Source: Paracoccus sp041927875
Lineage (GTDB): Bacteria; Pseudomonadota; Alphaproteobacteria; Rhodobacterales; Rhodobacteraceae
Length of the DNA stretch: 64,000 bases
Reading direction: 5' to 3' (one strand)
Assembly (NCBI RefSeq): GCF_041927875.1
Contig: NZ_JBHFHN010000006.1
The position numbers were made by a program, and so were the translations under genes. How positions within the stretch are numbered: position 1 is the stretch's first letter; each line of letters opens with the position of its first letter. The notes under the pieces were generated by a model, which saw nothing but the letters and a program-made list of their open reading frames with translations, was not told the origin of the DNA and did no database searches. Positions 23,768 to 32,870 of this stretch are shown in pieces.

Positions 23768-26232
23768 GCCCCGCGACCGATCTGACACCTGACCCCGCCC
23801 CCGGCGGCTGGCCCATCGGTGCCATCCGCGCGACGCGGCGCGCGCTGTGGCTCGACCAGATCGCGCGCGCCTTCTGGCCCTTGGCGGCGCTGATCGCGCT
23901 GATCGCGGCGGCGTTGGCCTTTGGCGTGGATGCGCGGCTGCCCGGCTGGGCGCGTTGGGTCGTGCTGGCTTGCATCACAATGGCCGCGATCTGGGGGCTG
24001 GCCCGTCTGCGCCCGATCCCGCTGACACAGGCCGAGGCGCGGCTGGATGCCAGCCTGCCGGGCCGCCCGCTGGCCGGTCTGCGCGACAGCCCGGTTCTGT
24101 CGGGCGGCACCGTGGGGGACGCGCTGTGGGCGGCGCATCGGCGGCGGCTGGCGGCGCAGGCGGCCCAGGCCCGGCCTTTGTGGCCGCGCCCCGATCTGGC
24201 GCCGCGCGATCCCTTTGCGCTGCGGCTGGTCGCGCTGCTGGCGCTGGCCATGGCGCTGGTCTTTGGTCAGCCCGCGCGGCTGATCGACCTGACCCGCCAG
24301 ACCCTGACCGCGCCGCGCCCCGCCCCCGCCCAGACCGCCCGGAATTGGGAGGGGTGGGCGACCCCGCCGGCCCATACCGGCAAGCCCACGATCTATCTGA
24401 ACCGGCTGGACAGCGCCGATCTGACCCTGCCTCAGGGCAGCAAGCTGGCCTTCCGCCTGTATGGCGAACCCGGCGCGGTCGCGCTGGATCAGACGCTGGC
24501 CGAGGACAGCCAGACCCCTGAACCGGGGCAGGTGACCTTCACGGCGGATCGCTCGGGTCTGGTGCGGGTGGACGGGCAGGTGCTGAATGTGACGGTGACC
24601 CCCGATCAGCCGCCGCAGGTCGCGCTTGGCGATCCGGCAGAGCGGCGGGCCGATGGGCGGCTGGCCCAGCCCTTTGCGGCGGGCGATGATCACGCGGTGG
24701 TCGGCGGGCAGGTGACGATTGCCCTTGATCTGGCGGCCATCGACCGGCGCTTTGGTCTGGCCATCGACCCCGAACCGCGCGACCCGCTGGTGCTGGACCT
24801 GCCGTTGCCCGCCGCCCGGTCGCGGCAGGATTTCACCGGCAGCCTGACCGGCGACGCCGCCGAACATGCCTTTGCCAACCTGCCCGTGGTGATGCAGGCC
24901 ACGGTGCGCGACGGTCTGGACCAGACCGGCCAATCCGCGGCCCTCCACCTGATCCTGCCGGGGCGGCGGTTCTTTGATCCTCTGGCCGCTGCGCTGATCG
25001 AACAGCGCCGCGACCTGTTGTGGTCGCGCGCCAATGCCCCCCGCGTGGCCCAGATCCTGCGCGCCATCACCCATCACCCCGAGGGCTTTCTGACCGATCA
25101 GGCTGTCTATCTGCCGCTGCGCAGCGTGATCCGCCGGATCGAGGCCGAGGCCCCCGACCTGACCGCCGACACCCGCGATCAGGTCGCGGGCATCCTGTGG
25201 GACGCGGCGGTGACGCTTGAGGATGGCGGCCTGTCGGATGCGCTGGACCGGATGCAGCGCGCCCAGGAACGCCTGTCCGAGGCGATCCGCCAGGGCGCCA
25301 GCCCCGACGAAATCCAGCGCCTGATGCAGGAGCTGCGCCAGGCGACCCAGGATTATACCCGGATGCTGGCCGAGCGGGATGAGACCGACCCCGCCGAACG
25401 CTTTGCCCGCCAACCGCAAAGCCAGCCGATCACCGGCGACCAGATCCAGCAGATGATGGACGAGATCCAGCGCCTGATGAACGAGGGCAAGATGGCCGAG
25501 GCGCAGGCGCTGCTGGATCAGTTCAACCGCATGATGCAAAACCTGCGTGTGACCCAGAACGGGCAGGGCGGCGATCCGGCGCAGGGCGATGGCGCGCCCG
25601 GCTCGATGCAGGATCTGGGCCAGACCTTGCGCCGTCAGCAGGATCTTGCGGATCAGGCGTTCCGCAGCCTTCAGGACAGCTACCGCCCCTATGGCCAGCC
25701 ACCCGACGACGGGTCGGACCGCGCCGATCCCGGTGATCTGGCCGACCGTCAGCGCGATCTGCGCCGCGAATTGGGCCGCAGTCAGGGAATGCTGCCCGGT
25801 CGCGGCACGGCGGCGGGCGACGGCGCCCGGCAGGCGCTGGAGGATGCGGGCCGCGCCATGGACGAAGCCGAACAGGCGCTGCGCGGCGGCGATCCGGGCG
25901 GGGCCATCGACCGGCAGGCCGAGGCGATCCAGTCCCTGCGCGACGGGATGCGGCAATTGGGCGAGGCGCTGGCCGCGCGTCCTGCACCGGGTGAGCGGAT
26001 GCCTGCCGACCAGCAGGGCAGCCCCGATCAACAGGGCCAGGCGCGTGACCCTTTGGGGCGTGCCATCGGTCAGGGCGGGCCGATCACCACGCCCGATGCG
26101 CTGCTGCCCGACGAGATCGGCCCCGGCCGCGCGCGGCAATTGATGGACGAGATCCGCCGCCGCGCCGGTGAACAGACCCGCCCGCCCGAGGAACGCGGCT
26201 ATCTGCGCAGGCTTCTGGACAATTTCCCGTAA
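23758..26232 (+). CDS. TIGR02302/DUF4175 large membrane protein
   Basis: 824 residues. Two hydrophobic spans near residues 40-80 and a third around 155-175, then a large predicted periplasmic part. The C-terminal 300 residues are low-complexity and rich in Gln, Met, Asp and Gly, with repeated helical segments (for example QQMMDEIQRLMNEGKMAEAQALL). This matches the alphaproteobacterial TIGR02302 family; function unknown. Start ATG lies inside the lysA 3' end. Confidence 0.85.
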   Translation: MALGPATDLTPDPAPGGWPIGAIRATRRALWLDQIARAFWPLAALIALIAAALAFGVDARLPGWARWVVLACITMAAIWGLARLRPIPLTQAEARLDASLPGRPLAGLRDSPVLSGGTVGDALWAAHRRRLAAQAAQARPLWPRPDLAPRDPFALRLVALLALAMALVFGQPARLIDLTRQTLTAPRPAPAQTARNWEGWATPPAHTGKPTIYLNRLDSADLTLPQGSKLAFRLYGEPGAVALDQTLAEDSQTPEPGQVTFTADRSGLVRVDGQVLNVTVTPDQPPQVALGDPAERRADGRLAQPFAAGDDHAVVGGQVTIALDLAAIDRRFGLAIDPEPRDPLVLDLPLPAARSRQDFTGSLTGDAAEHAFANLPVVMQATVRDGLDQTGQSAALHLILPGRRFFDPLAAALIEQRRDLLWSRANAPRVAQILRAITHHPEGFLTDQAVYLPLRSVIRRIEAEAPDLTADTRDQVAGILWDAAVTLEDGGLSDALDRMQRAQERLSEAIRQGASPDEIQRLMQELRQATQDYTRMLAERDETDPAERFARQPQSQPITGDQIQQMMDEIQRLMNEGKMAEAQALLDQFNRMMQNLRVTQNGQGGDPAQGDGAPGSMQDLGQTLRRQQDLADQAFRSLQDSYRPYGQPPDDGSDRADPGDLADRQRDLRRELGRSQGMLPGRGTAAGDGARQALEDAGRAMDEAEQALRGGDPGGAIDRQAEAIQSLRDGMRQLGEALAARPAPGERMPADQQGSPDQQGQARDPLGRAIGQGGPITTPDALLPDEIGPGRARQLMDEIRRRAGEQTRPPEERGYLRRLLDNFP

Positions 26233-26241
26233 GGCGCGGCG

Positions 26242-27261
26242 CTAACGGCCCACCAGCCCGGCCAGACCCGCGCGCAGACTGTCAACCCAAGCCACCCAGA
26301 CCGCCAGATGCGGCGCCAGATCGGGGAAGGCCGCCGCAAGGCGCGGGGCCAAGGCATAAAGTGACACTGCCAGTGCCAAAATCAGCAACGCCGTCAGCAG
26401 GCCCCAGGCAAAGCCATGGCCGGGGCGCGGGGGGGCGGCTGCGGGCTGCGGCGCGGCTTGCGGCTGCGGCTCGGGCAGGCGGGGCGGATCGAAGGGACGG
26501 GTGGTGGTCAGCGTCGCGCCGATCGCCTCGGGGTCGGGCAAAGCGGGGCGGGCCAGAGTCGCGCCAGTCGGAAAGCTGGGCGCCGGGGGGGCCTCACGCG
26601 CGGGGGTGGGCGCTGCCGAAGGGGTCGGCGCGGCCTTGGCGGATGTGCCTTCGACGGGTGCGGGTGTGGCAGGTTGGTCTGCCGGTTCCTGCGGCAAAGG
26701 CGCGGCGTCCGGCGATGCGTCGCGGTCAGGCTGCGCTGTATCCCCGCCATCCGGGCGGGTGGCAGGCGTCACGGGTGGCGCGGCCTGCGCCTGCGGTTCA
26801 GGCTCGGGCAGGCCCAGATCGGGTTGATATTCAAACCGTTGCGCCTCTGCCCGGCGGGCTTTGGCTTCGCGCTCGGCTTCCTCGCGCAGGACGGCCAGCA
26901 GGCTGTCGTTCAGCGAACGGCGCGGCGGCGGCAGCGGCGCGGGGGCGTCGTCGGTGTCGAAGGGCGGAAAATCGGGCAGGCGCGGGGCCGGGGGGGCCTC
27001 ATCCTCGAAGGCGGCAAAGTCGATGCCGGGGGCGGGGCGCGGCGGAACGGGGCGCTGCGCAGGTTGCGGCGCGGGGTGAGTTGCGGGCTGAGTTGCGGGT
27101 TGCGGCGCAGGCTGGCGCACCGGCTGAACCGCGAGGGCACCGGCCCCACGCTGGAACCAGATGTGGTTGCAGGCCGAACATTCGACGTCGCGGCCCTCGG
27201 TCGGGATCACGCCATCGGCCAACGCATATTGCGCGCCGCAGTTGGGGCAGGTCAGCCGCAT
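26242..27261 (-). CDS. Zinc-ribbon protein with Pro/Ala-rich linker and C-terminal membrane span
   Basis: 339 residues. An MJ0042-type zinc finger opens the protein (Cys5, Cys8, Cys28, Cys31: CPNC and CSAC). About 200 residues follow that are extremely Pro/Ala rich, then a single hydrophobic span (WGLLTALLILALAVSLYAL) near the C-terminus. The chosen ATG at 27261 starts directly at the finger and has GAAAGG before it. Divergent from ftsE; function unknown, possibly linked to the envelope. Confidence 0.8.
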   Translation of the reverse strand: MRLTCPNCGAQYALADGVIPTEGRDVECSACNHIWFQRGAGALAVQPVRQPAPQPATQPATHPAPQPAQRPVPPRPAPGIDFAAFEDEAPPAPRLPDFPPFDTDDAPAPLPPPRRSLNDSLLAVLREEAEREAKARRAEAQRFEYQPDLGLPEPEPQAQAAPPVTPATRPDGGDTAQPDRDASPDAAPLPQEPADQPATPAPVEGTSAKAAPTPSAAPTPAREAPPAPSFPTGATLARPALPDPEAIGATLTTTRPFDPPRLPEPQPQAAPQPAAAPPRPGHGFAWGLLTALLILALAVSLYALAPRLAAAFPDLAPHLAVWVAWVDSLRAGLAGLVGR

Positions 27262-27418
27262 CGCATCCTTTCGCGGCGCCGGATCTGACGCTTTCGTCAG
27301 GCCGATCCGCGCGCCCTTTCTGGCCTTCGTCCTGGCGATGGTGTAGCAAGCGCGGGACCGGGTGGGAAGCGTCAACCCCGCCCCCTTTCGCCCCTGTGCC
27401 AGCCCGGAGGTCCGCCCC

Positions 27419-28096
27419 GTGATCGAAATGCAGGATGTCGCCTATAGCTATGGCCAGGGTCGCGGCGACCTGCTGGCCGGCATGTCGCTGCATCTGATGC
27501 CGGGGACGTTCCATTTCCTGACCGGGCCGTCGGGCGCGGGCAAGACCACCTTTCTGAAGCTGGCCTATGCGGAGCTGCTGCCGACCGCTGGCCGCATGAC
27601 CCTGTTCGGGCATGAGGCCGCCAGCCTGACCCGTGACCAGATCGCCCTGCTGCGCCGCCGCGTCGGCGTGGTGCATCAGGATTGCCAATTTCTTGACCAT
27701 CTGACGGTGGCCGAGAACATTACCCTGCCGCTGATGCTGTCGGGCCAGGCCATCGACCCGGACGCGCTGCATGACCTGATGGCTTGGGTCGGGCTGACGC
27801 CGCTGGCGCAGGCCTATCCGCCGCAACTGTCTGGGGGCGAGCGGCAGCGCGCCGCGCTGGCGCGGGCGGTGATCCTATCGCCGGACCTGATCCTGGCGGA
27901 CGAGCCGACCGGAAACCTGGATTGGGACATGTCGATGCGCCTGCTGACGCTGTTGATCGAATTGAACAAATCCGGCAAGGCGGTGCTGATCGCCACGCAT
28001 GATCTGAACCTGATCCGGGCCGCGAAACAGCAGGTCGCGGCGCGGGTGCTGCGGATCTCGGGCAAGCAGTTGCAACTGGCGGGGGCGGATCTGTGA
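27419..28096 (+). CDS. ftsE: Cell division ATP-binding protein FtsE
   Basis: ABC-type ATPase that with FtsX controls septal peptidoglycan hydrolysis. 225 residues. Walker A GPSGAGKT (36-43), signature LSGGERQR (137-144), Walker B with LILADEPTGNLD. The start is GTG at 27419: CCCGGAGG (27403-27410) is 8 bases before it, and the residues then begin IEMQDVAYSYG as in the family. Stop overlaps the ftsX start. Confidence 0.95.
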   Translation: MIEMQDVAYSYGQGRGDLLAGMSLHLMPGTFHFLTGPSGAGKTTFLKLAYAELLPTAGRMTLFGHEAASLTRDQIALLRRRVGVVHQDCQFLDHLTVAENITLPLMLSGQAIDPDALHDLMAWVGLTPLAQAYPPQLSGGERQRAALARAVILSPDLILADEPTGNLDWDMSMRLLTLLIELNKSGKAVLIATHDLNLIRAAKQQVAARVLRISGKQLQLAGADL

Positions 28097-29022
28097 TGAA
28101 CCCGGCACGGCGCAATCTGGACCTTCGCGGGCTGTTGCAATCGCTGATCGGGGCGGATCAGTCGGGCACCGACCGGGTGGTGCCGCCCAGCGGCCATGCG
28201 GCGCGGCTGACGGCGCTGACCTCGGCGGCGATGGCGTTTCTGGCGGTGTTCGCGCTGGCACTGTCGATGGCCGCCGGGCGGATGGCCGATCGCTGGTCGG
28301 ATTCGCTGGCGCGCAGCGTCACCATCCGCGTCTCGGCGGCGGCGGATCAACTGCCCGCGCAGGTGCAGGCGACGCTGAACGTCTTGCAGACCACCCCCGG
28401 CATTGCCAGTTTCCGCGCCCTCGACCAATCCGAGATGCAGGGCTTGCTGGCCCCCTGGTTCGGCCCAGATGTGCCGGTCGACGCGCTGCCGATCCCGGCG
28501 CTGATCGAGGTGGTCGAGGATAGCAGCGGTTTCGACCCCGAGGGGCTGAAGCTGCGCCTGACCGCCGAGGCCCCCGGCGCGGTGCTGGACGATCACACCC
28601 GCTGGCGTCGCCCCTTGGTCAGCGCGGCGGGGCGGCTGCGCTGGCTGGGGCTTCTGTCGCTGGGGCTGATCGCGGCGACTTCGGCCGGGGTCATCACGCT
28701 GGCGGCGCAGGCGGCGCTGGCCGCGAATGGCCAGGTGATCCGGGTGCTGCGGCTGGTCGGCGCGCGCGACATCACCATCGCCACCGCGTTCGTGCGCCGC
28801 TTTACCCGGCGCGCCCTGGGCGGGGCGCTGGCGGGCACGGCGGTGGGGATGATCGCCATTGCGCTCTTGCCGAATATGGACAGCGCGGGCACATTCCTGA
28901 CAGGCCTTGGCTTTCAGGGCTGGGGCTGGCTGTGGCCGCTGGTGATCCCGCTGGTCGCCGCCGCCGTGGGGTTCGCCGCGACCCGCCGCGCGGCGCTGCA
29001 CATGCTGAACGAGGTGCGTTGA
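28096..29022 (+). CDS. ftsX: Cell division protein FtsX
   Basis: 308 residues with four membrane spans: one after an N-terminal cytoplasmic part (about 38-58), then three in the C-terminal half, and a periplasmic loop between. Partner of FtsE. The ATG at 28096 overlaps the ftsE stop codon (TGATG); a GTG one codon earlier is also possible. The stop overlaps the next gene. Confidence 0.93.
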   Translation: MNPARRNLDLRGLLQSLIGADQSGTDRVVPPSGHAARLTALTSAAMAFLAVFALALSMAAGRMADRWSDSLARSVTIRVSAAADQLPAQVQATLNVLQTTPGIASFRALDQSEMQGLLAPWFGPDVPVDALPIPALIEVVEDSSGFDPEGLKLRLTAEAPGAVLDDHTRWRRPLVSAAGRLRWLGLLSLGLIAATSAGVITLAAQAALAANGQVIRVLRLVGARDITIATAFVRRFTRRALGGALAGTAVGMIAIALLPNMDSAGTFLTGLGFQGWGWLWPLVIPLVAAAVGFAATRRAALHMLNEVR

Positions 29023-29792
29023 TGGCGATGGACAGACCGGGGAACCGACCGGGCCGGGTGACGCCGTTCACCTATATCCGCACGGCGGCCTGGTATGTGC
29101 ATATCGCGCTGGCGACAGTGCTGATCGGCATCTGGGGCGCCTATATCTCACGCAGGGATGGCTATCTGGGGGCGCATCGCACCTGTGACGTCTGGTCCCA
29201 GCACCTGCTGGATGCCGCGCGCTGGTATATGGGCCTGTCCTATGAGCTGCGCGGCACCGCCCCCACTGGTAACTGCCTGATCGGGGCCAAGCACCAAAGT
29301 TTCTTCGACATCCTGATCATCGCCCGGAACGTGCCGCGGCGCTGCTTCATCATGAAAAAGCAGGTTCTGCATGTGCCGATCATGGGCTGGTTCGCGATGA
29401 AGGCGGGCTGCATCCCCATCGACCGGTCGCGCGGGCATGAGGCGATGGGGCTGATGCTGTCCGAGGCCAAGGCCGCGCATCAGGCGCGCGGTCTGGGTCA
29501 GTTGATCGTCTACCCCGAGGGCACCCGCACCCGCCCCGGTGAAAAGCGGAAATACAAATACGGGATCGCCGGCCTTTATCAGGCGCTGGATCTGCCCTGC
29601 GTGCCTGCGGCCACGAATGTCGGCCTGTTCTGGAACAAGAAGGGGATGCCGATCCGGTCGGGTCACGCCGTGGTCGAGTTCCTTCCCGCGATCGAACCCG
29701 GCCTGCCGCCGGAGGAGATGCTGGCGCAACTGGAAACCATGGTCGAGGCGCGATCGGATGCGCTGATGGCCGAAGCGGGGTTTGGCGCGTGA
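29022..29792 (+). CDS. plsC: 1-acyl-sn-glycerol-3-phosphate acyltransferase
   Basis: Makes phosphatidic acid for membrane phospholipids. 256 residues. An N-terminal membrane span (about 25-45) is followed by KHQSFFD, the HX4D catalytic motif (His91, Asp96), and YPEGTRTRPG (EGTR at 166-169). An ATG two codons later is an alternative start. In operon with ftsEX. Confidence 0.9.
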   Translation: MAMDRPGNRPGRVTPFTYIRTAAWYVHIALATVLIGIWGAYISRRDGYLGAHRTCDVWSQHLLDAARWYMGLSYELRGTAPTGNCLIGAKHQSFFDILIIARNVPRRCFIMKKQVLHVPIMGWFAMKAGCIPIDRSRGHEAMGLMLSEAKAAHQARGLGQLIVYPEGTRTRPGEKRKYKYGIAGLYQALDLPCVPAATNVGLFWNKKGMPIRSGHAVVEFLPAIEPGLPPEEMLAQLETMVEARSDALMAEAGFGA

Positions 29793-30391
29793 CCGGCTGG
29801 ATCACCGACCCCGATGATCTGGCCGCGCTTTATGGCACGCCGGTGGGTGCGGCGATGCAAAAGGTCGTGCCGCGGCTGACGCCCGGCTATGCGCGCTGGA
29901 TCGCGGCCTCGCCGTTGTGCGTGCTGACGACCATCGGGCCGAACGGGCCGGATGCCAGCCCGCGCGGCGATGACGGGCCGGTGGTGGCGATCCTGTCGCC
30001 CGAACGGCTGCTGCTGCCCGACTGGCATGGCAACAACCGCATCGACAGCCTGCGCAACATCCTGCACGACAACCGGGTGGCGCTGATGTTCATGGTTCCG
30101 GGATCGGACAATGTGGTGCGGGTCAACGGCACCGCGCGGATCAGCGCCGATCAGGCGCTGCGGGACGGCTTTGCCCGCAACGGCAAGCTGCCGCGCAGCG
30201 TGATCGAAGTGACGATCACCCAGGTCATGATCCAATGCGCCCGCGCGCTGATGCGCGCCGGTACCTGGGCCGGGCGACCGGCGCCGGATGGCCTGCCCAG
30301 CATCGGCCAGATCATGGCCGAGATCGCCACCGGCGATTGGGCCGCCTATGACCGCGACTGGCCGGCGCGCGCCCGCCAGTCGCTGTGGTGA
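29789..30391 (+). CDS. PPOX-fold FMN-binding protein
   Basis: 200 residues of the pyridoxamine-phosphate-oxidase-like split-barrel fold (MSMEG_1061 type): DASPRGDDGPVV, LLLPDWHGNNRIDSLRNIL, VNGTARI. Enzyme activity is not predictable from sequence. Starts with GTG at 29789 overlapping the plsC stop (GTGA), so translationally coupled. Ends next to the convergent small gene with no spacer. Confidence 0.85.
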   Translation: MTGWITDPDDLAALYGTPVGAAMQKVVPRLTPGYARWIAASPLCVLTTIGPNGPDASPRGDDGPVVAILSPERLLLPDWHGNNRIDSLRNILHDNRVALMFMVPGSDNVVRVNGTARISADQALRDGFARNGKLPRSVIEVTITQVMIQCARALMRAGTWAGRPAPDGLPSIGQIMAEIATGDWAAYDRDWPARARQSLW

Positions 30392-30613
30392 TCAGCGCAG
30401 ATCCCAGTGGCGCGGCGGCCCTCCGGCCTGCGGGGGCAGGCCGATGTCGCGCCGTAGCCGGTCGGACAGGGTGCTGGTGCTGACCGTCCTGCGCCGTGGC
30501 CACAGCAACGCAAGCGCCGCCCAGATCACGCGCATCCGCCCGTAACGGGCGATCAGCAGGTTGAAATCGTCACGCAAGGCCGCGCCTTGCGGCGCCGGAT
30601 TGGTCAGGATCAT
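30392..30613 (-). CDS. Small basic protein, DUF1127-like tail
   Basis: 73 residues. FNLLIARYGRMRVIWAAL, then WPRRR and LSDRLRRDIGLPP. The final RxDIGL resembles the end of DUF1127 small proteins, but this is not a firm match. GGAGG lies 5 bases before the ATG at 30613. Function unknown. Confidence 0.6.
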   Translation of the reverse strand: MILTNPAPQGAALRDDFNLLIARYGRMRVIWAALALLWPRRRTVSTSTLSDRLRRDIGLPPQAGGPPRHWDLR

Positions 30614-30725
30614 GATGCCTCCGGTCACGGGTTGCGCGACCGGCCTTCTGCAAAGGGAATGGGGTAGCCCGCCGGTGGCAGGTCAGCTCAGCTTGGGGAA
30701 TGTGCGGGCGTCAGACGCCGGGGCC

Positions 30726-30794
30726 TTATCCGCGATGGTATCGCGCGTTCAGGCCGACACCGCAGCGCGTGTTGACGAGGGTAACATGGTTCAT
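30726..30794 (-). CDS. Possible 22-residue leader peptide
   Basis: ATG at 30794 preceded by an unusually strong GGAGGGG ribosome site 4 bases upstream; it encodes MNHVTLVNTRCGVGLNARYH and two more residues, then TAA. It lies about 110 bases upstream of the small basic protein on the same strand. A short GGCG/CGCC hairpin follows. No regulatory family is recognised, so translation is a prediction. The rest of 30614-31012 shows no other gene. Confidence 0.35.
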   Translation of the reverse strand: MNHVTLVNTRCGVGLNARYHRG

Positions 30795-30862
30795 CTGTCC
30801 CCTCCTTCGCTGGGGTGGGTTGCTGTGGCGGCAGTCAGCCATGGGGCGGCCCGCCCGGAAAA

Positions 30863-30875
30863 GGGGAAATTCCCC
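30863..30875. promoter_or_regulatory. Palindrome GGGGAAATTCCCC
   Basis: A perfect 13-base palindrome (one central base) lying between the leader peptide and the downstream plus-strand membrane protein, where either promoter could be. No known factor assigned. Confidence 0.3.
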
Positions 30876-31012
30876 GGTCGCCGCGACCTTTAGGGTGGCT
30901 GGTGCGGATCGGCAACAGTGGCGCGGCGCTTAGGCAACAGGGCGGAAGGTCGCATGGCGCGACGCGACCCGCGCGCGTAATCCCGATAAAAAGCATCAAC
31001 AAGGGGCGCGCC

Positions 31013-31513
31013 ATGGACTATTCCTGGCTGGTCATCATCCATCTGTTCTGCGCCATCGTCTTTGCAGGCGCCGTCGTGACCGAGGTTCTGGCCGTCGCGC
31101 CGCTGCGTCGCAAGCTGCCACCCGACGTCTTTCAACAGGTCGAGTTCCACCTTTTCCGGCGCATCCGCCGCGTCTATCCGCTGTTCGTGCTGCCGCTGTT
31201 CATCACCGGCGGGGTGATGTTCGCGCATCATCTGACGGCGGCGGGTGGATGGGCCGGTCTGTGGGGCAGCCGCTTTGGCGTCCTGCTGAGCATCAAGGCC
31301 GGGCTGGCGCTGATGATGCTGGCGATCTTTGTGACCGCGCCCTTCATCTTTCTGCCCGCCCGGCGCAGCCTGGGGCAGGCGCTGCGTCACCTGATCCGGG
31401 TCGAGGGGCAGCCCAGCGATTTCCGCAGCGACCGGTTCGACGGGCTGCATCTGCTGGCGCTTGCGCTTGTCAGCGCCATCGTGCTGCTGGCCAAGCTGAT
31501 GTTCCTGCTTTAG
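31013..31513 (+). CDS. Four-span membrane protein (CopD-like)
   Basis: 166 residues with four hydrophobic spans, conserved His in IIHLFCAIVFAGAVV and paired MFAHHLTA; FDGLHLLALALV at the last span adds another His. The pattern is like small CopD-type copper or haem membrane proteins, but the family call is weak. The ATG at 31013 has AAGGGG 7 bases before it. Confidence 0.6.
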   Translation: MDYSWLVIIHLFCAIVFAGAVVTEVLAVAPLRRKLPPDVFQQVEFHLFRRIRRVYPLFVLPLFITGGVMFAHHLTAAGGWAGLWGSRFGVLLSIKAGLALMMLAIFVTAPFIFLPARRSLGQALRHLIRVEGQPSDFRSDRFDGLHLLALALVSAIVLLAKLMFLL

Positions 31514-31827
31514 CTGCCCGCCTTCAGCACGACGATGCCGGTGACGATCAGCGCGATCCCGGCCAGCCGCACCGGGCTGGCGCTTTCGCCAAAGATCAGG
31601 ATGCCAAGCGCCGCCACGCCAAGCGCGCCGATGCCCGTCCAGATCGCATAGGCGGTTCCCAGCGGCAGCACCTTGATCGCCTGTGCCAGCAACAGGAAGC
31701 TGATCACCATCAACACCAGCGTCACCGCCGTCGGCCCAAGCCGGGTAAAGCCGTGGGTGTATTTCATGCCGGTCGCCCAGCCGATTTCGGCCAGCCCGGC
31801 CAAAAACAGCAAAAGCCAGGGGTTCAC
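31510..31827 (-). CDS. gdx: SugE/Gdx-type small multidrug resistance exporter
   Basis: 105 residues, four spans. AEIGWATGMKYTHGFTRLGP and YAIWTGIGALG are the SugE/Gdx hallmarks, and Glu14 is the coupling residue. Gdx proteins export guanidinium in exchange for protons; the substrate is inferred from family. Starts with GTG at 31827, overlapping the accA stop by 4 bases (GTGA), so it is coupled to accA rather than placed behind its own riboswitch. Confidence 0.85.
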   Translation of the reverse strand: MNPWLLLFLAGLAEIGWATGMKYTHGFTRLGPTAVTLVLMVISFLLLAQAIKVLPLGTAYAIWTGIGALGVAALGILIFGESASPVRLAGIALIVTGIVVLKAGS

Positions 31828-32783
31828 GCCGCCAGACCCTTGCTGCCCATCGACAGGAACTTTTCGCGCCGGTCGCGGATCAGATCGGCGGGCTTCATCT
31901 TTTTCATCTCGGCCAGCATCGCGGCGATGTCCTTGCCGACGGCGGTGATCGCCTCGGCGGGGGCGCGTTGGGCGCCGCCCGCGGGTTCCTTGATGATGCG
32001 GTCGACGACGCCCAGCTTCAGCAGATCCTGCGCGGTCAGTCGCAACGCTTCGGCGGCCTCGCGCATCTTTTCGGCGTCCTTCCAAAGGATCGACGCGCAG
32101 CCCTCGGGGCTGATGACCGAATAGATCGAATGTTCCAGCATGGCGATGCGGTTGGCGGTGGCAAAGGCGACCGCGCCACCCGATCCGCCCTCACCGATGA
32201 TGACGGCGACCATCGGCACGCCGATGTCGAGGCATTTCTGGGTCGACCGGGCGATGGCCTCGGACTGGCCGCGTTCCTCGGCGCCCTTGCCGGGATAGGC
32301 GCCGGGCGTGTCGATCAGGGTGATGACCGGCAGGCCGAAGCGATGCGCCATGTCCATCAGCCGGATCGCCTTGCGGTAACCCTCGGGGCGGGCCATGCCG
32401 AAGTTGTGGTGGATGCGCGATTTGGTGTCGTTGCCCTTTTCATGGCCGATGACCACGCAGGGCGCGTCGTTGAACCGCGCCAGACCGCCCATCACCGCAT
32501 GGTCATCACCAAAGGTGCGGTCACCCGCCAAGGGCGTGTAATCGGTGAACAGCGCATCGATATAGGCGCGGCAATGCGGGCGGTCGGGGTGGCGCGCGAC
32601 CTGGCATTTGCGCCACGGCGACAGATCCTTGTAAAGATCGCGCAGCATCGCGGCGGCCTTTTTGTCCAGCGCGTCGGCCTCGCGCCCCAGATCGACGCCT
32701 TCGCCCTGACGGGCCATGGCGCGCAGTTCCTCGGCTTTGCCCTCGATGTCGGCAAGCGGTTTCTCAAAATCCAGATAGGTCAT
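31824..32783 (-). CDS. accA: Acetyl-CoA carboxylase carboxyltransferase subunit alpha
   Basis: Forms the carboxyltransferase with AccD (encoded at 35.7 kb), making malonyl-CoA. 319 residues, crotonase fold; TLIDTPGAYPGKGAEERGQ, IGEGGSGGAVA and the final DLIRDRREKFLSMG are typical. The start MTYLDFEKPL fits family length. Confidence 0.97.
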   Translation of the reverse strand: MTYLDFEKPLADIEGKAEELRAMARQGEGVDLGREADALDKKAAAMLRDLYKDLSPWRKCQVARHPDRPHCRAYIDALFTDYTPLAGDRTFGDDHAVMGGLARFNDAPCVVIGHEKGNDTKSRIHHNFGMARPEGYRKAIRLMDMAHRFGLPVITLIDTPGAYPGKGAEERGQSEAIARSTQKCLDIGVPMVAVIIGEGGSGGAVAFATANRIAMLEHSIYSVISPEGCASILWKDAEKMREAAEALRLTAQDLLKLGVVDRIIKEPAGGAQRAPAEAITAVGKDIAAMLAEMKKMKPADLIRDRREKFLSMGSKGLAA

Positions 32784-32870
32784 CGGGGCCTCCTGCGGTT
32801 GCCGCCTATATGGCGGGGGCTGGGGCGAAATGCAACGCGGCGCGGCTGACCATGGGTCAAGACAGCCCGC

